Below, piece after piece: positions 5,731 to 6,324 of a DNA stretch of 6,324 bases. The position numbers and the translations under genes are program-made. The DNA comes from Halomonas sp. (lineage in GTDB: Bacteria; Pseudomonadota; Gammaproteobacteria; Pseudomonadales; Oleiphilaceae). A model generated the notes under the pieces. That model saw nothing but the letters and a program-made list of their open reading frames with translations. It was not told the origin of the DNA and ran no database searches. The DNA lies in contig SLIH01000288.1 of assembly GCA_007135745.1 (NCBI GenBank), positions 1 through 6,324 on the forward strand, in the 5' to 3' direction. How positions within the stretch are numbered: the first letter of the stretch is position 1; each line of letters starts with the position of its first letter.

Positions 5731-6324
5731 ATGCAGCTGAGCGAGCACGTCGTGGTGCTGACCGGAGCCGGCATCAGCGCGGAAAGTGGCCTCTCCACCT
5801 TTCGTGATTCTGGCGGGCTCTGGGAGAAGTTCGACATCGAGGATGTGGCGACGCCACAGGCCTGGGAACGTAACCGCGATATGGTGCGGCAATTCTATAA
5901 CGAACGCCGGCGTCAGGTGCTGGAGGCGGACCCGAATCCCGCCCATCATGCTCTGGCAGCCCTTGAGCAGCGTTGTCATGTGACCATTGTGACCCAGAAT
6001 GTGGACGATCTTCACGAGCGCGCTGGTTCCAGTAACGTACTGCACCTGCATGGCAGCATCCTGGAGGCACGCAGTGCCGTGGATCCCAATGAAGTGGTCC
6101 ACCTTGGAGAACGTGATCTGACCTCGGAGGACACCTGCAGCCAGGGACATCCCCTGCGTCCGAATGTGGTCTGGTTCGGCGAGCCTGTTCCCGCTATTGA
6201 AGCCGCTGCTCAACTCGTGGCGCGCGCTGACCACCTGTTGATCGTAGGCTCCTCTCTGGCTGTCTACCCGGCGGCTTCGCTGGTGCAGTTTGTTGAACCC
6301 GGTGTGCCTCTGACTGTGGTGGAC
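5731..6324 (+). CDS. Sir2-family NAD-dependent protein deacylase (3' truncated by window edge)
   Basis: Sirtuin that removes acyl groups from lysines using NAD in the cytoplasm; 198 residues are visible and the C-terminal end is cut off. NAD-binding and catalytic motifs are intact: TGAGISAESGLSTFRDSGGLW (11-31), TQNVDDLHERAG (88-99), the catalytic His107 in LHLHGS, and PNVVWFGEPVP (144-154), then VGSSLAVYPAA. FYNERRRQ (55-62) carries the Tyr56/Arg59 pair that in CobB and SIRT5 (class III) recognises acidic acyl groups such as succinyl, so desuccinylase activity is possible. The usual four zinc cysteines are absent: EARSAVDPNEVV has none and DTCSQGH has one. I chose ATG 5731 because of the AAGGAG site and family length; ATG 5701 would add ten residues (MWWRRNKEQR). 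Related to cobB, but the zinc-less form makes the symbol uncertain. Confidence 0.9.
   Translation, partial: MQLSEHVVVLTGAGISAESGLSTFRDSGGLWEKFDIEDVATPQAWERNRDMVRQFYNERRRQVLEADPNPAHHALAALEQRCHVTIVTQNVDDLHERAGSSNVLHLHGSILEARSAVDPNEVVHLGERDLTSEDTCSQGHPLRPNVVWFGEPVPAIEAAAQLVARADHLLIVGSSLAVYPAASLVQFVEPGVPLTVVD

Noticed and set aside
5686..6234. A 182-codon minus-strand open frame at the right end.
   Set aside because: It lies opposite the sirtuin frame in the codon-aligned register. The plus strand has intact NAD-binding and catalytic motifs and a ribosome binding site.

Overview
The window reads as chromosomal DNA of a moderately GC-rich gammaproteobacterium. The genes resemble those of Marinobacter- or Pseudomonas-like organisms, but this placement rests on recalled protein similarity, not on a search. 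Every main gene belongs to a known family. I saw no insertion sequence, CRISPR array, tRNA or rRNA, and no prophage gene. I did not find a new multi-gene system. The less ordinary material is in the gene junctions: short RNA structures, a possible leader peptide, and a sirtuin lacking the usual zinc cysteines.

Layout, left to right. Bases 1-1659 (+) are the 3' part of an assimilatory nitrate reductase catalytic subunit (nasA) ending in a BFD-type [2Fe-2S] domain. It converges, with only 8 bases between stop codons, on a minus-strand cluster. In transcription order that cluster is an Aer-type PAS chemoreceptor (4615-3029), a DUF4136-type lipoprotein (2972-2394) and a SprT-like zinc metallopeptidase (2363-1668). 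Gaps inside the cluster are about 56 and 30 bases, so co-transcription is plausible. A further minus-strand gene (5548-4775) encodes a TSUP (TauE/SafE) membrane transporter, preceded by a possible 15-codon leader ORF with a strong ribosome binding site that overlaps its start. Divergent from it, a sirtuin gene starts at 5731 (+) and runs off the right edge.

Functionally the genes are mixed: nitrate assimilation, redox or energy taxis, envelope lipoprotein, peptidase, anion export and NAD-dependent deacylation. There is no clear common pathway. The junctions carry a hairpin plus T-run that looks like the nasA terminator and lies almost wholly inside the two convergent coding ends; a 9+9 base palindrome over the lipoprotein stop codon; a nested inverted repeat that could pair the lipoprotein ribosome binding site with sequence just after the aer stop; and an 8-base inverted repeat flanking the aer leader and touching its ATG.
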